This document shows positions 28,428 through 35,672 of a DNA stretch of 37,259 nucleotides, piece by piece. Position numbers and translations under genes: made by a program. Source of the DNA: Elusimicrobia bacterium GWA2_66_18 (lineage in GTDB: Bacteria > Elusimicrobiota > Elusimicrobia > UBA1565 > UBA9628); assembly GCA_001799675.1 (NCBI GenBank), contig MGTX01000013.1, positions 1-37,259 on the forward strand, in the 5' to 3' direction. Below the pieces are notes generated by a model. That model was not told the origin of the DNA, did not search any database, and saw only the letters and a program-made list of their open reading frames with translations. Each line of letters begins with the position of its first letter. Within the stretch, counting starts at the first letter, position 1.

Positions 28428-29429
28428 ATGCCAGAGCCTCATTTGCCGCGCGGCCCGGACAATCATCTCTGCTTCGACTTCCACGGCGTGCGCGTCGCCC
28501 TCGACGGCGACGCCGCGGTCGTCGAGGAACTCGCCCGGGACTTCGCCTGGTTCCGAGCGGCGCAGGGGCCGTGCGGACTGGCCATCGAACTGCTGCGCGC
28601 GGCGCCCGAGAGGTTCCACGGGCGCGCCCGCGCCTGGCCGCGCACTCCGCGCTACCGCGTGGCGGACGCCGGCTCTTGGCGCACCGTCCTCTACCGCGAC
28701 GGCTCCCGCCTGGTCTGGGACTTCGCGGCGAGGCGCGGGACCGCGACCGCGCCCGAGGCCTGGCGCCTGCGCGAACTCGGCTATCTCGCCGTCCTCTCGC
28801 GCGTCGGCGAGGCCCTGGAGGATCGGGGCTGGAGCCGAGTCCACGCCCTCGGCCTGACGCTCCGCGGAGAGGCCGGACTGGTGCTCCTTCCCTCGGGCGG
28901 AGGCAAGAGCGTGTTGGCTCTCGCGGCTCTGCGCGCGGAGGGCTGGGGCCTGCTCTCCGACGACACGCCTCTCATCCGTTCCGACGGGACCGCGCGCGCC
29001 TTCCCCCTGCGCCTGAGCTTCCTCCTGGACCAGGATCTCTCCCTCATCCCCCCGGAGTCGCGGCGGACCTTCAGCCGCCTGGGCCGTCCCGACAAGATCG
29101 TGGTGGACCTGCCCTTCTTCCGCGAACGCGTGTCGGGCCAAGCGCCCCTGCGCTGGATCGCCGTGGGCGCGCGTCGGCCCGGCGCCAAAGCCGCCGTCGA
29201 GCCCTGCTCGCGCGCGCGGGCCTTGGCGGTCCTCTGCGACGCGCTGGTCGTCGGCCGCGGCATCGCGCAGCTCTCGGAGTTGATGGTGAGACAGACTCTG
29301 TCGCTGACGCGCCTGGCCTGCGCGCGCTGGGACACGGCGCGCGCCGTCGTCTCGCGCGCGCGGCTCTTCTCTCTCCGCTTCGGCGACGACCCCGCCGCCG
29401 CCCTCGCTTGCCTCGCCGACGATTCTTAA
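28428..29429 (+). CDS. HPr kinase/phosphorylase-like P-loop protein
   Basis: This 333-residue protein carries an HprK-like nucleotide-binding core. It has the loop LLPSGGGKSVLAL (Gly157-Ser161), then WGLLSDDTPLI with Asp178-Asp179 in the place where HprK has its second acidic motif, all preceded by an N-terminal domain of about 140 residues with no motif I recognise. HprK itself phosphorylates HPr on Ser46; divergent relatives occur in other contexts, such as peptide-modification clusters, and their substrates are often unknown. No PTS gene is present here. It is divergent from the cytochrome operon and is followed 72 bases later by LemA. A kinase fold is likely; the substrate is not inferable. 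Confidence 0.75.
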   Translation: MPEPHLPRGPDNHLCFDFHGVRVALDGDAAVVEELARDFAWFRAAQGPCGLAIELLRAAPERFHGRARAWPRTPRYRVADAGSWRTVLYRDGSRLVWDFAARRGTATAPEAWRLRELGYLAVLSRVGEALEDRGWSRVHALGLTLRGEAGLVLLPSGGGKSVLALAALRAEGWGLLSDDTPLIRSDGTARAFPLRLSFLLDQDLSLIPPESRRTFSRLGRPDKIVVDLPFFRERVSGQAPLRWIAVGARRPGAKAAVEPCSRARALAVLCDALVVGRGIAQLSELMVRQTLSLTRLACARWDTARAVVSRARLFSLRFGDDPAAALACLADDS

Positions 29430-29489
29430 ATGGGTGACGCGGCGCCGCCGGGACTGGACGCAGGCTTGACGCCCGGCGTGCCGAAGTGG

Positions 29490-29495
29490 TCAACT
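29490..29495 (+). promoter_or_regulatory. relaxed -10 TCAACT with -35 TTGACG, leaderless type
   Basis: TCAACT stands six bases before the ATG at 29502. TTGACG at 29466-29471 gives a near-consensus -35 with an 18-base spacer. The good -35 may compensate for the weak -10. Confidence 0.5.
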
Positions 29496-29501
29496 CGGAT
29501 C

Positions 29502-30095
29502 ATGAAGATTCTCGCGGGCGTGCTGGGCGCTTTCCTCTTCGCCGTCCTCGTCGTCGGGCTGTGGGCCGCGGGCGCCTACAACGGCATCGTAGGCCGCAAC
29601 GAGGCCGTCAGCAAGGCCTGGGCCGCGGTCGAGAGCCAGTACCAGCGCCGCCTGGATCTCATCCCGAACTTGGTCGAAGCCGTGAAGGGTTCCGCGAAGT
29701 TCGAGAAGGAGACCCTGACCTCGGTCGTCGAGGCGAGGTCCCGCGTCGGCTCCCTGACGCTGGATAAAAAGGTCCTCGAGAACCCCTCTTCCTTCAAGAA
29801 GTTCGAAGAGGCCCAGGCCGGACTCTCCTCCGCCCTCTCCCGCCTCATGGTCGTCGTCGAGAAGTACCCCGACATCAAGTCCACGCAGGGCTTCCGCGAC
29901 CTTTCGGTCCAGCTCGAGGGCACCGAAAACCGCATCGCGGTCGCGCGCAACGACTTCAACGCCGCCGCGCAGGACTACAACACCATGATCAAGATGTTCC
30001 CCGCCTCCTTCATCGCGGGCCTCGGAGGCTTCAAGGACCGGCCCTATTTCCAGGCCGCGCCCGAAGCCGCCAAGGCCCCCCCCGTCAAGTTCTGA
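29502..30095 (+). CDS. lemA: LemA family protein
   Basis: This 197-residue membrane-anchored protein matches LemA along its length. It has an N-terminal membrane helix (ILAGVLGAFLFAVLVVGLW), then AYNGIVGRNEAVSKAWAAVE and the family signature QYQRRLDLIPNLVEAVKG, a coiled helical region, LEGTENRIAVARNDFNAAAQ and DYNTMIKMFPASFIAG. LemA proteins are widespread small membrane proteins with the bulk outside, with roles in envelope maintenance that are poorly defined. The usual TPM-domain partner gene is not adjacent. The ATG at 29502 is preferred to an earlier ATG at 29430 because the latter would put 24 polar residues before the helix. Confidence 0.92.
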   Translation: MKILAGVLGAFLFAVLVVGLWAAGAYNGIVGRNEAVSKAWAAVESQYQRRLDLIPNLVEAVKGSAKFEKETLTSVVEARSRVGSLTLDKKVLENPSSFKKFEEAQAGLSSALSRLMVVVEKYPDIKSTQGFRDLSVQLEGTENRIAVARNDFNAAAQDYNTMIKMFPASFIAGLGGFKDRPYFQAAPEAAKAPPVKF

Positions 30096-30160
30096 CGGGC
30101 TTGACTTGGATCAATTCTCCATGTTGACTGGGGTCCTAATCGCGTCATAGGCCTTTTGGT

Positions 30161-30166
30161 TACTCT
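30161..30166 (+). promoter_or_regulatory. -10 TACTCT, leaderless type
   Basis: TACTCT is followed by GGAGCC and the ATG at 30173. The GGAG within the gap is too close to the ATG for a normal ribosome site. Confidence 0.45.
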
Positions 30167-30172
30167 GGAGCC

Positions 30173-30916
30173 ATGATCAACCTCTTCCTGGCCTTCGCGA
30201 CGCTCGCCGTCCCCGCCTTCTCCCAGACCTCGGAGACTCTCGCCGCGCGAGCCGGACGATTCGAGCTCGCCCTCGACCCCGCCGTGCAGGCCTTCGCCTC
30301 CGAGGACGCGTTTGCCGGCGTCGGCGAGTGCGGCGTGCTCGATATCAAGACCCTGCGACCCTTCTCCCTCGACGAAGCCTCGGCCCTGATCGCGCCCTGC
30401 CTGGCCGCCGTCGCCCGCAAGCTCCCGGCCAAGCTCGAGATCCAGATCGGCCGCATCTCCGCTACGCCGCCCGGCGAGCCCGCCAAGACGGGCCTGATCC
30501 TCAAGACCGACCTGAGCGCGGGCGGCAAGGCCCACCGCGACCTGATGGCGGGCTTGAGCCGCCGCGAAAATCGCCTGCTCGGGCACGCCGTTCGCGTTCT
30601 CACCCGCGGAGAGGCCGCTCCGGCCTCGGTCAGCTCCGTCCAGGCCGCGCTCGCCCAATGCATCCTGCCCACCGTAGTGCGCGACCTCAAGACCGGCGAC
30701 GACTTCGTGAAGATCTACGGCCGCTGCCTGACCCGGAACGCGGATCTCAAGATCACCGAAATCCGCGCCGGACCGGGCCTGACGGTGAACCTCAAGACCA
30801 ATCACTCCAACAACGCCTCCGTGGACGCGCTCAACGGTTTTGTCACCGTCAACGCGGGCAAGGGGCCGGTCTCGGTCATGATCGTCGCCTACTCGGCGCA
30901 GATCGCGCTGCCGTAG
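30173..30916 (+). CDS. secreted protein of unknown function
   Basis: I do not recognise this 247-residue protein. It has a signal peptide (MINLFLAFATLAVPAFSQ). The mature part is mostly alpha-beta with four Cys (in GECGVLD, IAPCLAAVA, AQCILPTV and YGRCLTR), which could form two disulfides in the periplasm. The C-terminal half is strand-rich (LKITEIRAGPGLTVNLKTN, GFVTVNAGKG). It lies between LemA and another unknown gene, all on the plus strand and each with its own close -10 element, so a shared function cannot be argued from operon structure. Confidence 0.65.
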   Translation: MINLFLAFATLAVPAFSQTSETLAARAGRFELALDPAVQAFASEDAFAGVGECGVLDIKTLRPFSLDEASALIAPCLAAVARKLPAKLEIQIGRISATPPGEPAKTGLILKTDLSAGGKAHRDLMAGLSRRENRLLGHAVRVLTRGEAAPASVSSVQAALAQCILPTVVRDLKTGDDFVKIYGRCLTRNADLKITEIRAGPGLTVNLKTNHSNNASVDALNGFVTVNAGKGPVSVMIVAYSAQIALP

Positions 30917-30944
30917 GAAATTCGCAAGGAGTCCTTGGGACTGC

Positions 30945-30950
30945 TAGAAT
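30945..30950 (+). promoter_or_regulatory. -10 TAGAAT with TGC extension, near-leaderless
   Basis: TGC-TAGAAT lies eight bases before the ATG at 30959, so the leader would be about two bases long. It decides the start at 30959 rather than an in-frame ATG (ORF start) at 30935, which lies before the -10. Confidence 0.6.
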
Positions 30951-30958
30951 ATAGACGC

Positions 30959-31630
30959 ATGCCCAAGGATCCCGTGGCAGCGCTCCTCGCCCGCACGGAG
31001 GTTCTGCGCGCGCCCAAACGCCGCCTGGCCACATTCGGGACCACGCGCATTGACTACCACCTCCTCTCTCCCATCGATGGGCTCTCCGACCGCACGCGCG
31101 TGCGTGAGGGCTCGGTGGTCTCCTCTCGCCCCGCGATCCTGACGCCCGACGCCTTCAAGGAGCGCTTCGAGGGCTTCGGCGACGGAGCCGCGGAGTTCGC
31201 GCGCTGGGTCTCCACCTCCTACCGCGACCTCCTGCGCGCGCTGGAGTACAACTTCCGCAACCAAGGAATGGCCGCGCGCGTGATCAGCTCGGACCCGCGC
31301 CTGGTCGCCGAGAAGCTGCTGGCCGATTTTGACGCGCGAAGCGTGGAGGACCGCGCGGTCATCCGCTGCCCCGACGGCGCCTGGACGCTGGCGCTGATGA
31401 AGTTCACGCTGGACGAGGCGGCGCGCTCCTTCCCGGGCCACGTGCAGGACCTGGAGCGGCGCGGGATGTTCTCCCCCGACCGAGGCGCGGCCCAACGCCA
31501 TCGCGTCGAAGTCGAGGCACTCCTCAACAAGGCTCGCAAGAATCATTCCGGCCTGGAGGATCTGGGCCGCAAGCTGCGCCAATACGGCCTCTTCGAGGAA
31601 TACGAGGACCGCTTCCTCTCTCTCTTCTAG
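30959..31630 (+). CDS. cytoplasmic protein of unknown function
   Basis: This 223-residue protein has no signal peptide or membrane segment and I recognise no family. It opens MPKDPVAALLARTEVLRAPK, has a conserved-looking motif YHLLSPIDGLSDRTRVREG at about 32-50, and a middle section with FRNQGMAARVISSDPRLVAE. A helical, charged C-terminus ends with LRQYGLFEEYEDRFLSLF. It may be a nucleic-acid or RNA-associated protein by its charge, but nothing diagnostic is visible. It is expressed from its own near-leaderless promoter, and a short hairpin (CGAGC-GAAC-GCTCG at 31632-31645) follows the stop without a T-tract. Confidence 0.65.
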   Translation: MPKDPVAALLARTEVLRAPKRRLATFGTTRIDYHLLSPIDGLSDRTRVREGSVVSSRPAILTPDAFKERFEGFGDGAAEFARWVSTSYRDLLRALEYNFRNQGMAARVISSDPRLVAEKLLADFDARSVEDRAVIRCPDGAWTLALMKFTLDEAARSFPGHVQDLERRGMFSPDRGAAQRHRVEVEALLNKARKNHSGLEDLGRKLRQYGLFEEYEDRFLSLF

Positions 31631-31671
31631 GCGAGCGAACGCTCGAGCGCGCGCCGCCGCCGCCTTCGCAT

Positions 31672-31681
31672 CCCCCCCCCC
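31672..31681 (+). repeat. C10 homopolymer upstream of the subtilase gene
   Basis: Ten consecutive C lie between the unknown gene at 30959 and the putative subtilase promoter. Tracts of this length are prone to slippage, so length variation between cells is possible. A matching C10 lies at 34643-34652. Confidence 0.6.
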
Positions 31682-31715
31682 TCTTGAGCCGAAAGGCCTA
31701 TGTGTTATATAGGAC

Positions 31716-31728
31716 TTATGGTCCATAA
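31716..31728. promoter_or_regulatory. palindromic operator candidate TTATGG-T-CCATAA
   Basis: Perfect six-base arms around one T lie directly upstream of a TATGAT -10 candidate (31730-31735) for the subtilase gene. The surroundings are markedly AT-rich for this window. The location, inside the core-promoter spacer, suits a repressor site. Confidence 0.5.
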
Positions 31729-31729
31729 A

Positions 31730-31735
31730 TATGAT
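31730..31735 (+). promoter_or_regulatory. candidate -10 TATGAT of the subtilase gene
   Basis: TATGAT lies 58 bases before the ATG at 31794, predicting a leader of about 50 bases that carries a GGAGG ribosome site (31784-31788). A TTATAT at 31705-31710 is a weak -35 candidate. Confidence 0.45.
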
Positions 31736-31793
31736 ATACGGCTTTCTGCCGCACGTCGCGAGGGGTCGCGGCGAAGACGCACCGGAGGTGGTT

Positions 31794-33029
31794 ATGGTTC
31801 GATCCATCAGAGTCCTCGGGGTCCTGGCCCTGGGGTTGCTGTTGCCGCAGCCTGGAGTCTCGCAGACGCAGTCCACGCGCCGCATCGTGATCTTCACGGC
31901 CGACGTGCCGCAGTCCCAGCGCTTGTTCCTCGCACGGTCGTCCGGCTCCAAGATCGTGCGCGAGTTGCCGCTCATCAACGCGGTCGTCATCGAGACGCCC
32001 AGCACGAAAATCCGCACGGTGGAGGCGCAGCTAAGGACGCTCCCCGCGGTCGCCCGCATCGACGAAGACCCTAAGATCAACTGGCTAAAGACGGTGGACG
32101 CCCGCGGCCTGGACTTCGCCGTCCCGAGCATCAAGTCCATCGCCGCGCCCGTCCGCGAGCTCGCGCGCCGCGGCGCCTTCTACCCGCCGCAGACGCCGAA
32201 ACCTCCCGTCGGCCAGGAGACGCCGTGGGGTATCACGAAGGTGCAGGCCCCGGCCGCATGGAATGCCACGCGGGGCGAGGGCGTCAAGCTCGCCGTCATC
32301 GACACGGGCATCGACCTCACGCACCCGGAACTGGCGCCCAGCATCCAGGGCGGCTGGAACGCCCTCACCAAGGGCGATGACTTCAACGACGACAACGGAC
32401 ACGGCTCGCACGTCTCCGGCACGATCGCGGCCCTCGACGACGACAAGGGCGTAGTCGGCGTGGCGCCGAAGGTCGGTCTCTACGGCGTGAAAGTCCTGGA
32501 CGCGGAGGGTTCGGGCACCTACGACGACGTGCTCGCCGGCATGCAATGGGCCGTCGACAACAAGATGGAGATCGCGAGCATGAGCCTAGGCTCCAGCGAG
32601 GGCAACCAGGCTCTCTCCGACATGGTCGCGGCCATGAAGAAGGCGGGCGTGATCCTCATCGCGGCGGCCGGCAATTCCAGCGGCTCGGTGGGCTACCCGG
32701 CGGCGTACCCGGGGGCGATCGCCATCGCTGCCTCCGACGGCTATGACGCGCTCGCGTATTTCTCCAGCCGCGGCCCCGAGGTCGCGCTCATCGCCCCGGG
32801 CGTGGGCGTGAGGTCGACCTACATGAACGGCGGCTACAACACGCTGTCGGGAACCTCCATGGCCGCGCCGCACGTGTCCGGTCTCGCGGCGCTCTACGTC
32901 GCCAAGCACAGGGGAGCCACTCCCGACCAGGCGCGCACCGCCCTGGCGGACGCGGCGCGCAAACTGCCGAGCGTGCCCGACATCGGGCAGGGCGCCGGCC
33001 TTCCCAGCGCCGTCAAGCTCGTCCATTAG
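31794..33029 (+). CDS. secreted subtilisin-like serine protease (S8)
   Basis: This 411-residue prepro-subtilase has a signal peptide (MVRSIRVLGVLALGLLLPQP). An I9-type inhibitory propeptide follows at about residues 25-90 (RRIVIFTADVPQSQRLFL, LPLINAVVIETPS, VARIDEDPKI), then the mature enzyme. The triad is D170 in AVIDTGIDLTHPEL, H203 in GHGSHVSGT and S355 in GTSMAAPHVSG; the oxyanion Asn lies in AAAGNSSG. It has no extra C-terminal domain, so it is a compact secreted protease. The ATG at 31794 has a GGAGG ribosome site five bases upstream, preferred to an earlier in-frame ATG at 31731. A strong terminator follows the stop codon. Substrates are unknown, probably extracellular protein. Confidence 0.94.
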   Translation: MVRSIRVLGVLALGLLLPQPGVSQTQSTRRIVIFTADVPQSQRLFLARSSGSKIVRELPLINAVVIETPSTKIRTVEAQLRTLPAVARIDEDPKINWLKTVDARGLDFAVPSIKSIAAPVRELARRGAFYPPQTPKPPVGQETPWGITKVQAPAAWNATRGEGVKLAVIDTGIDLTHPELAPSIQGGWNALTKGDDFNDDNGHGSHVSGTIAALDDDKGVVGVAPKVGLYGVKVLDAEGSGTYDDVLAGMQWAVDNKMEIASMSLGSSEGNQALSDMVAAMKKAGVILIAAAGNSSGSVGYPAAYPGAIAIAASDGYDALAYFSSRGPEVALIAPGVGVRSTYMNGGYNTLSGTSMAAPHVSGLAALYVAKHRGATPDQARTALADAARKLPSVPDIGQGAGLPSAVKLVH

Positions 33030-33049
33030 CCCGGCCGTCGCCGGGACGC

Positions 33050-33090
33050 AAGGCCCCGTCGTCCCGGAGGACGGCGGGGCCTTCCTTTTT
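33050..33090 (+). terminator. strong intrinsic terminator after the subtilase gene
   Basis: Fifteen-base arms (33050-33064 and 33069-33083, one G:T pair) flank a CGGA loop and are followed by CCTTTTT. The next gene's -10 (TATGAT) begins two bases later, so termination and initiation are packed together. Confidence 0.93.
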
Positions 33091-33091
33091 C

Positions 33092-33097
33092 TATGAT
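33092..33097 (+). promoter_or_regulatory. candidate -10 TATGAT, very short leader
   Basis: TATGAT lies ten bases before the ATG at 33108 and directly after the terminator T-tract. The predicted leader is about four bases. Confidence 0.5.
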
Positions 33098-33107
33098 AGA
33101 CGTCGCC

Positions 33108-33731
33108 ATGGGAACCGTGTTCGCCCGCCGCATCGCCGCAGCCGCCCTGATCCTGACTCTCGCCGTGCTCTCCGCGCTGACAGCGCACAAGACGCACAAG
33201 CCCTTCTCTCCCTTCGCTCCGGACTTCCGCACGCAGGGCCCGGCCGACGCGAAGGTCCTCATGGTGGAGTTCTCCGACTTCGAGTGCCCGGCCTGCCGCT
33301 ACGCCGAGAAGCCCCTGCACGATCTCCTCGCTCTCTATAAAGGACATATCCGCTTCGTTTTCAAGCACTATCCCCTGCGCATGCACGAGCGCGCCCGCCC
33401 CGCCGCCATCGCCGCCGAGTGCGCCGGCCGCCAGGGCCGCTTCTGGGAATACCACGACCGCCTCTACGATCGCCAGGAAGAGTGGACCAACGATAAGGCC
33501 GAGATGATGCTGGCCGGCTACGCAAGCGATCTAAAATTGGATATGGACGCCTGGCAGGCCTGTCGCAGGGACCCGGCCCTGCCGGCCCTCCTCGAAGCCG
33601 AGTTGCGAGACGGCAACAACGCCTGGGTGGGCTCCACGCCGACTTTCTTCATCAACGGCAAGCGTTTCGTGGGATTTCAGCAGCTCAGAGAGCGCGGCAC
33701 GCTCTTCGTCGAGAAGGAGCTCAAGCGATGA
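33108..33731 (+). CDS. DsbA-like thioredoxin-fold oxidoreductase
   Basis: This 207-residue protein is anchored or exported by an N-terminal hydrophobic segment (RRIAAAALILTLAVLSALTA). The thioredoxin_4/DsbA fold has the active site C60-P-A-C63 in EFSDFECPACRYAEKP and the cis-Pro loop GSTPTFFINGKRFVG near residue 185. A helical insertion lies between them. Such proteins form or reshuffle disulfides in exported proteins. The following gene, overlapping by ATGA, is a MauE/DoxX-like membrane protein that may act as its redox partner. An in-frame ATG at 33093 would lengthen the N-terminus by five residues. Many exported Cys-containing proteins here (the S1 protease, the cytochrome) could be clients; that is inference. 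Confidence 0.88.
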   Translation: MGTVFARRIAAAALILTLAVLSALTAHKTHKPFSPFAPDFRTQGPADAKVLMVEFSDFECPACRYAEKPLHDLLALYKGHIRFVFKHYPLRMHERARPAAIAAECAGRQGRFWEYHDRLYDRQEEWTNDKAEMMLAGYASDLKLDMDAWQACRRDPALPALLEAELRDGNNAWVGSTPTFFINGKRFVGFQQLRERGTLFVEKELKR

Positions 33732-34180
33732 CCCGCAAAGAACACGCCGCGCTGGCCTCACGCCTGGCCGTGGGCGCCGTCCTGATCTACGCCGGCTCCT
33801 CCAAGGCAGCCGGCCCCGTGGAGGAGTTCGCCTATATCCTCGCCGCCTACGACGTCCTGCCCAAGGACTTCCTTCTCCCCGCCGCCGCCTTCCTCCCCTG
33901 GATCGAGTTGCTGCTCGGCTGGTCGCTCATCCTAGGCTACCAGACGCGCCTGGCCGCCGCCGCCGCCGGGGCGCTCTTCGCGGGCTTCCTGGCCGCGTTG
34001 GCCTCGACCATCCTGCGCGGCATCTCCCTGCCCAATTGCGGCTGCTTCGGGGAGTCCCTGCACTTCACCCCGGCCCAGGCGTTCTTCATGGACCTCTGCC
34101 TGTTGATCCTCTGCGGGTTCGGCTTCCAGATGGGCCACGGCCCCGCGAGCCTGGACAGCTGGTCGGAAAGGGGGTTATAA
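33728..34180 (+). CDS. MauE/DoxX-like four-helix membrane protein
   Basis: This 150-residue membrane protein has four hydrophobic helices (LAVGAVLIYAGSSKAAGP, LPAAAFLPWIELLLGW, AAAAAGALFAGFLAALA, and QAFFMDLCLLILCGFGF). A Cys-x-Cys pair lies in the loop before the last helix (LPNCGCFGE, Cys104 and Cys106). This matches MauE-like DoxX relatives, proposed to support disulfide formation next to DsbD/DsbA-type proteins. Its ATG overlaps the stop of the DsbA-like gene, and its own stop overlaps the start of the receiver gene (TAATG), so all three are translationally coupled. Confidence 0.83.
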   Translation: MTRKEHAALASRLAVGAVLIYAGSSKAAGPVEEFAYILAAYDVLPKDFLLPAAAFLPWIELLLGWSLILGYQTRLAAAAAGALFAGFLAALASTILRGISLPNCGCFGESLHFTPAQAFFMDLCLLILCGFGFQMGHGPASLDSWSERGL

Positions 34181-34587
34181 TGGCATCCGTGGCCAGGAAA
34201 AAGATCCTCGCCGTGGACGACGACGTCTCGGTCTGCGAGTTCTACGAACAGGCCCTTAAAATCCTCGGCTACGACGTTGAGTGCGCCGCCAACGCCCGCA
34301 AGGCCAAGGAAGCCCTGGCCAAACGCAGGCCCGACTTGATCCTTATGGATATCATGATGCCTGACCAGGACGGCATCAGCCTGACGCGCGAACTGCGCGC
34401 CGACCCCGCCCATTCGGACGTGCCCATCATCGTCGTCTCGGGGCTGGCCGACGCCGGCACGCTCAACGACGCACTCCTCTTCGGTGCGGTGGACTACATG
34501 GTCAAGCCCGTCGACCTGGATGTGCTCCACGCGAAGATCGAACGAACCTTCGCCGCCGTTGAGCGCCGCGGCAAGAAGGGCGCCTAG
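34180..34587 (+). CDS. single-domain response regulator (receiver only)
   Basis: This 135-residue CheY-like protein has Asp57 as phosphoacceptor (LILMDIMMPDQDG), the acidic pocket AVDDD (Asp13-15), Ser in VVSGL at the switch position and Lys in MVKPVD. There is no output domain. The ATG overlaps the stop of the MauE-like gene and has AAGGGGG (34168-34174) six bases upstream. It precedes the PAS-GGDEF gene by 74 bases; a receiver beside a diguanylate cyclase suggests joint use in signalling, though no kinase is present. Confidence 0.88.
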   Translation: MASVARKKILAVDDDVSVCEFYEQALKILGYDVECAANARKAKEALAKRRPDLILMDIMMPDQDGISLTRELRADPAHSDVPIIVVSGLADAGTLNDALLFGAVDYMVKPVDLDVLHAKIERTFAAVERRGKKGA

Positions 34588-34642
34588 ATCCCGCCTGGGC
34601 CCTTAGGCCCCCCTCGTCGGGGGACTTACGCCCCTGTCTTCG

Positions 34643-34652
34643 CCCCCCCCCC
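34643..34652 (+). repeat. C10 homopolymer upstream of the diguanylate cyclase gene
   Basis: Ten consecutive C lie directly before the putative -10 (TTACAT at 34658-34663) and about 10-20 bases before the two start candidates of the PAS-GGDEF gene. Slippage here would change promoter spacing. It mirrors the tract at 31672-31681. Confidence 0.6.
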
Positions 34653-34661
34653 GACTGTTAC

Positions 34662-35672
34662 ATGAGTCATATGCCCCTCTTCACCCCTCGTCTGGGGGGA
34701 CCTCTCATCGCTCTCTCTCGAGACTTCATCCGCGTCAAGGAGTATTTCGAGGCCATCGTGGCCTCCTCCGGCGACCTGATCTGCACGACGGACATCCGCG
34801 GCCGCATCATCTATTTCTCGCCGGGCGCGGAGGTCATGCTGGGCATGCCCGCGGACCGGGCCATCGGCATGCCGGCCCACGACTTCTACGAGAGCGGCCG
34901 CGACGCCGCCCAGTCCATCATGAGCCTCCTGCGCGACAGCCCCGAGGGTCTGGTGCGCAACCACGAGATGCGCGTCAAAGCCGCCAAAGGACGGATCATC
35001 ACGGTGAGCATGTCGGCCTCCTTCCTGAAGGACGGCCGCGGCCGCGTCATCGGCACTCTCGGCGTGGCCAAGGACATCAGCGACCGGGTCGACCTCGAGC
35101 AGCGCCTGCGCGAGATGACGCGCACCGACGACCTCACCGGCCTCTACAACCAGCGCCACTTCCATGACCGCCTGCGCGAGGAGACGAGCCGCGCCCAGCG
35201 CCAGCGCCGCAAGCTCTCCCTCATCGTCTTCGACCTGGACGGCTTCAAGCAGGTCAACGACCGCCTGGGGCATCTGGAAGGCGACCGCATCCTGTGCGAT
35301 TTCGCCAAGACCTTGACCGCCAGCGTCCGCCGCGAGGTGGACGCCGCCTTCCGCTACGGCGGCGACGAGTTCGTAATCCTCCTTCCCGAGACCGGCGCGC
35401 CGGGCGCCGCCCGCGTGGCGCGGCGCGTCACGCGCAGCGCCAAGGCCGCCTTCGGCAAGGACGGCGTCTCGACGAGCTGGGGCGCGGCCGAGCTGGAGAA
35501 GAACGGCGACATGGCCTCCCTCGTGCGCCGGGCCGACGTCGCGATGTACAAGATGAAGGCCGGCCGCGACGGCGTGCGCATGCGCGGCACGGCGCTCGCC
35601 CGCGCCTTCAATCCCTCCTCGCAAGCATGTCCCCGACCCCCGGACCGCCGCCGGCCCCCGCCCCCGGGATGA
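34662..35672 (+). CDS. PAS-GGDEF diguanylate cyclase
   Basis: This 336-residue soluble enzyme makes cyclic di-GMP. A PAS domain at about residues 25-150 (AIVASSGDLICTTDIRGRII, GTLGVAKDISDR) leads through a coiled linker (VDLEQRLREMTRTDDLTGLY) to a GGDEF domain with the intact active site FRYGGDEFVILLPE. The inhibitory I-site RxxD (REVD) stands five residues before it, so product inhibition is expected. Two starts are possible: ATG 34662 or ATG 34671, the latter seven bases after TTACAT. The stop overlaps the ATG of the transglutaminase-like gene (ATGA). It follows a receiver gene, suggesting a phospho-signal to cyclic-di-GMP route, though they are separate proteins. Confidence 0.93.
   Translation: MSHMPLFTPRLGGPLIALSRDFIRVKEYFEAIVASSGDLICTTDIRGRIIYFSPGAEVMLGMPADRAIGMPAHDFYESGRDAAQSIMSLLRDSPEGLVRNHEMRVKAAKGRIITVSMSASFLKDGRGRVIGTLGVAKDISDRVDLEQRLREMTRTDDLTGLYNQRHFHDRLREETSRAQRQRRKLSLIVFDLDGFKQVNDRLGHLEGDRILCDFAKTLTASVRREVDAAFRYGGDEFVILLPETGAPGAARVARRVTRSAKAAFGKDGVSTSWGAAELEKNGDMASLVRRADVAMYKMKAGRDGVRMRGTALARAFNPSSQACPRPPDRRRPPPPG

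Noticed and set aside
29472-29500. tRNA-Leu/Ser-like 5' half (GCCGAAGTGGTCAAC)
   Set aside because: No anticodon stem, T-arm or acceptor partner follows; the sequence runs into the LemA start.
34588-34641. Terminator after the receiver gene (GGGCC-CTTA-GGCCC and CCCCC-TCGTC-GGGGG hairpins)
   Set aside because: Stems can form but no T-tract follows; they may be mere products of G/C-rich sequence.
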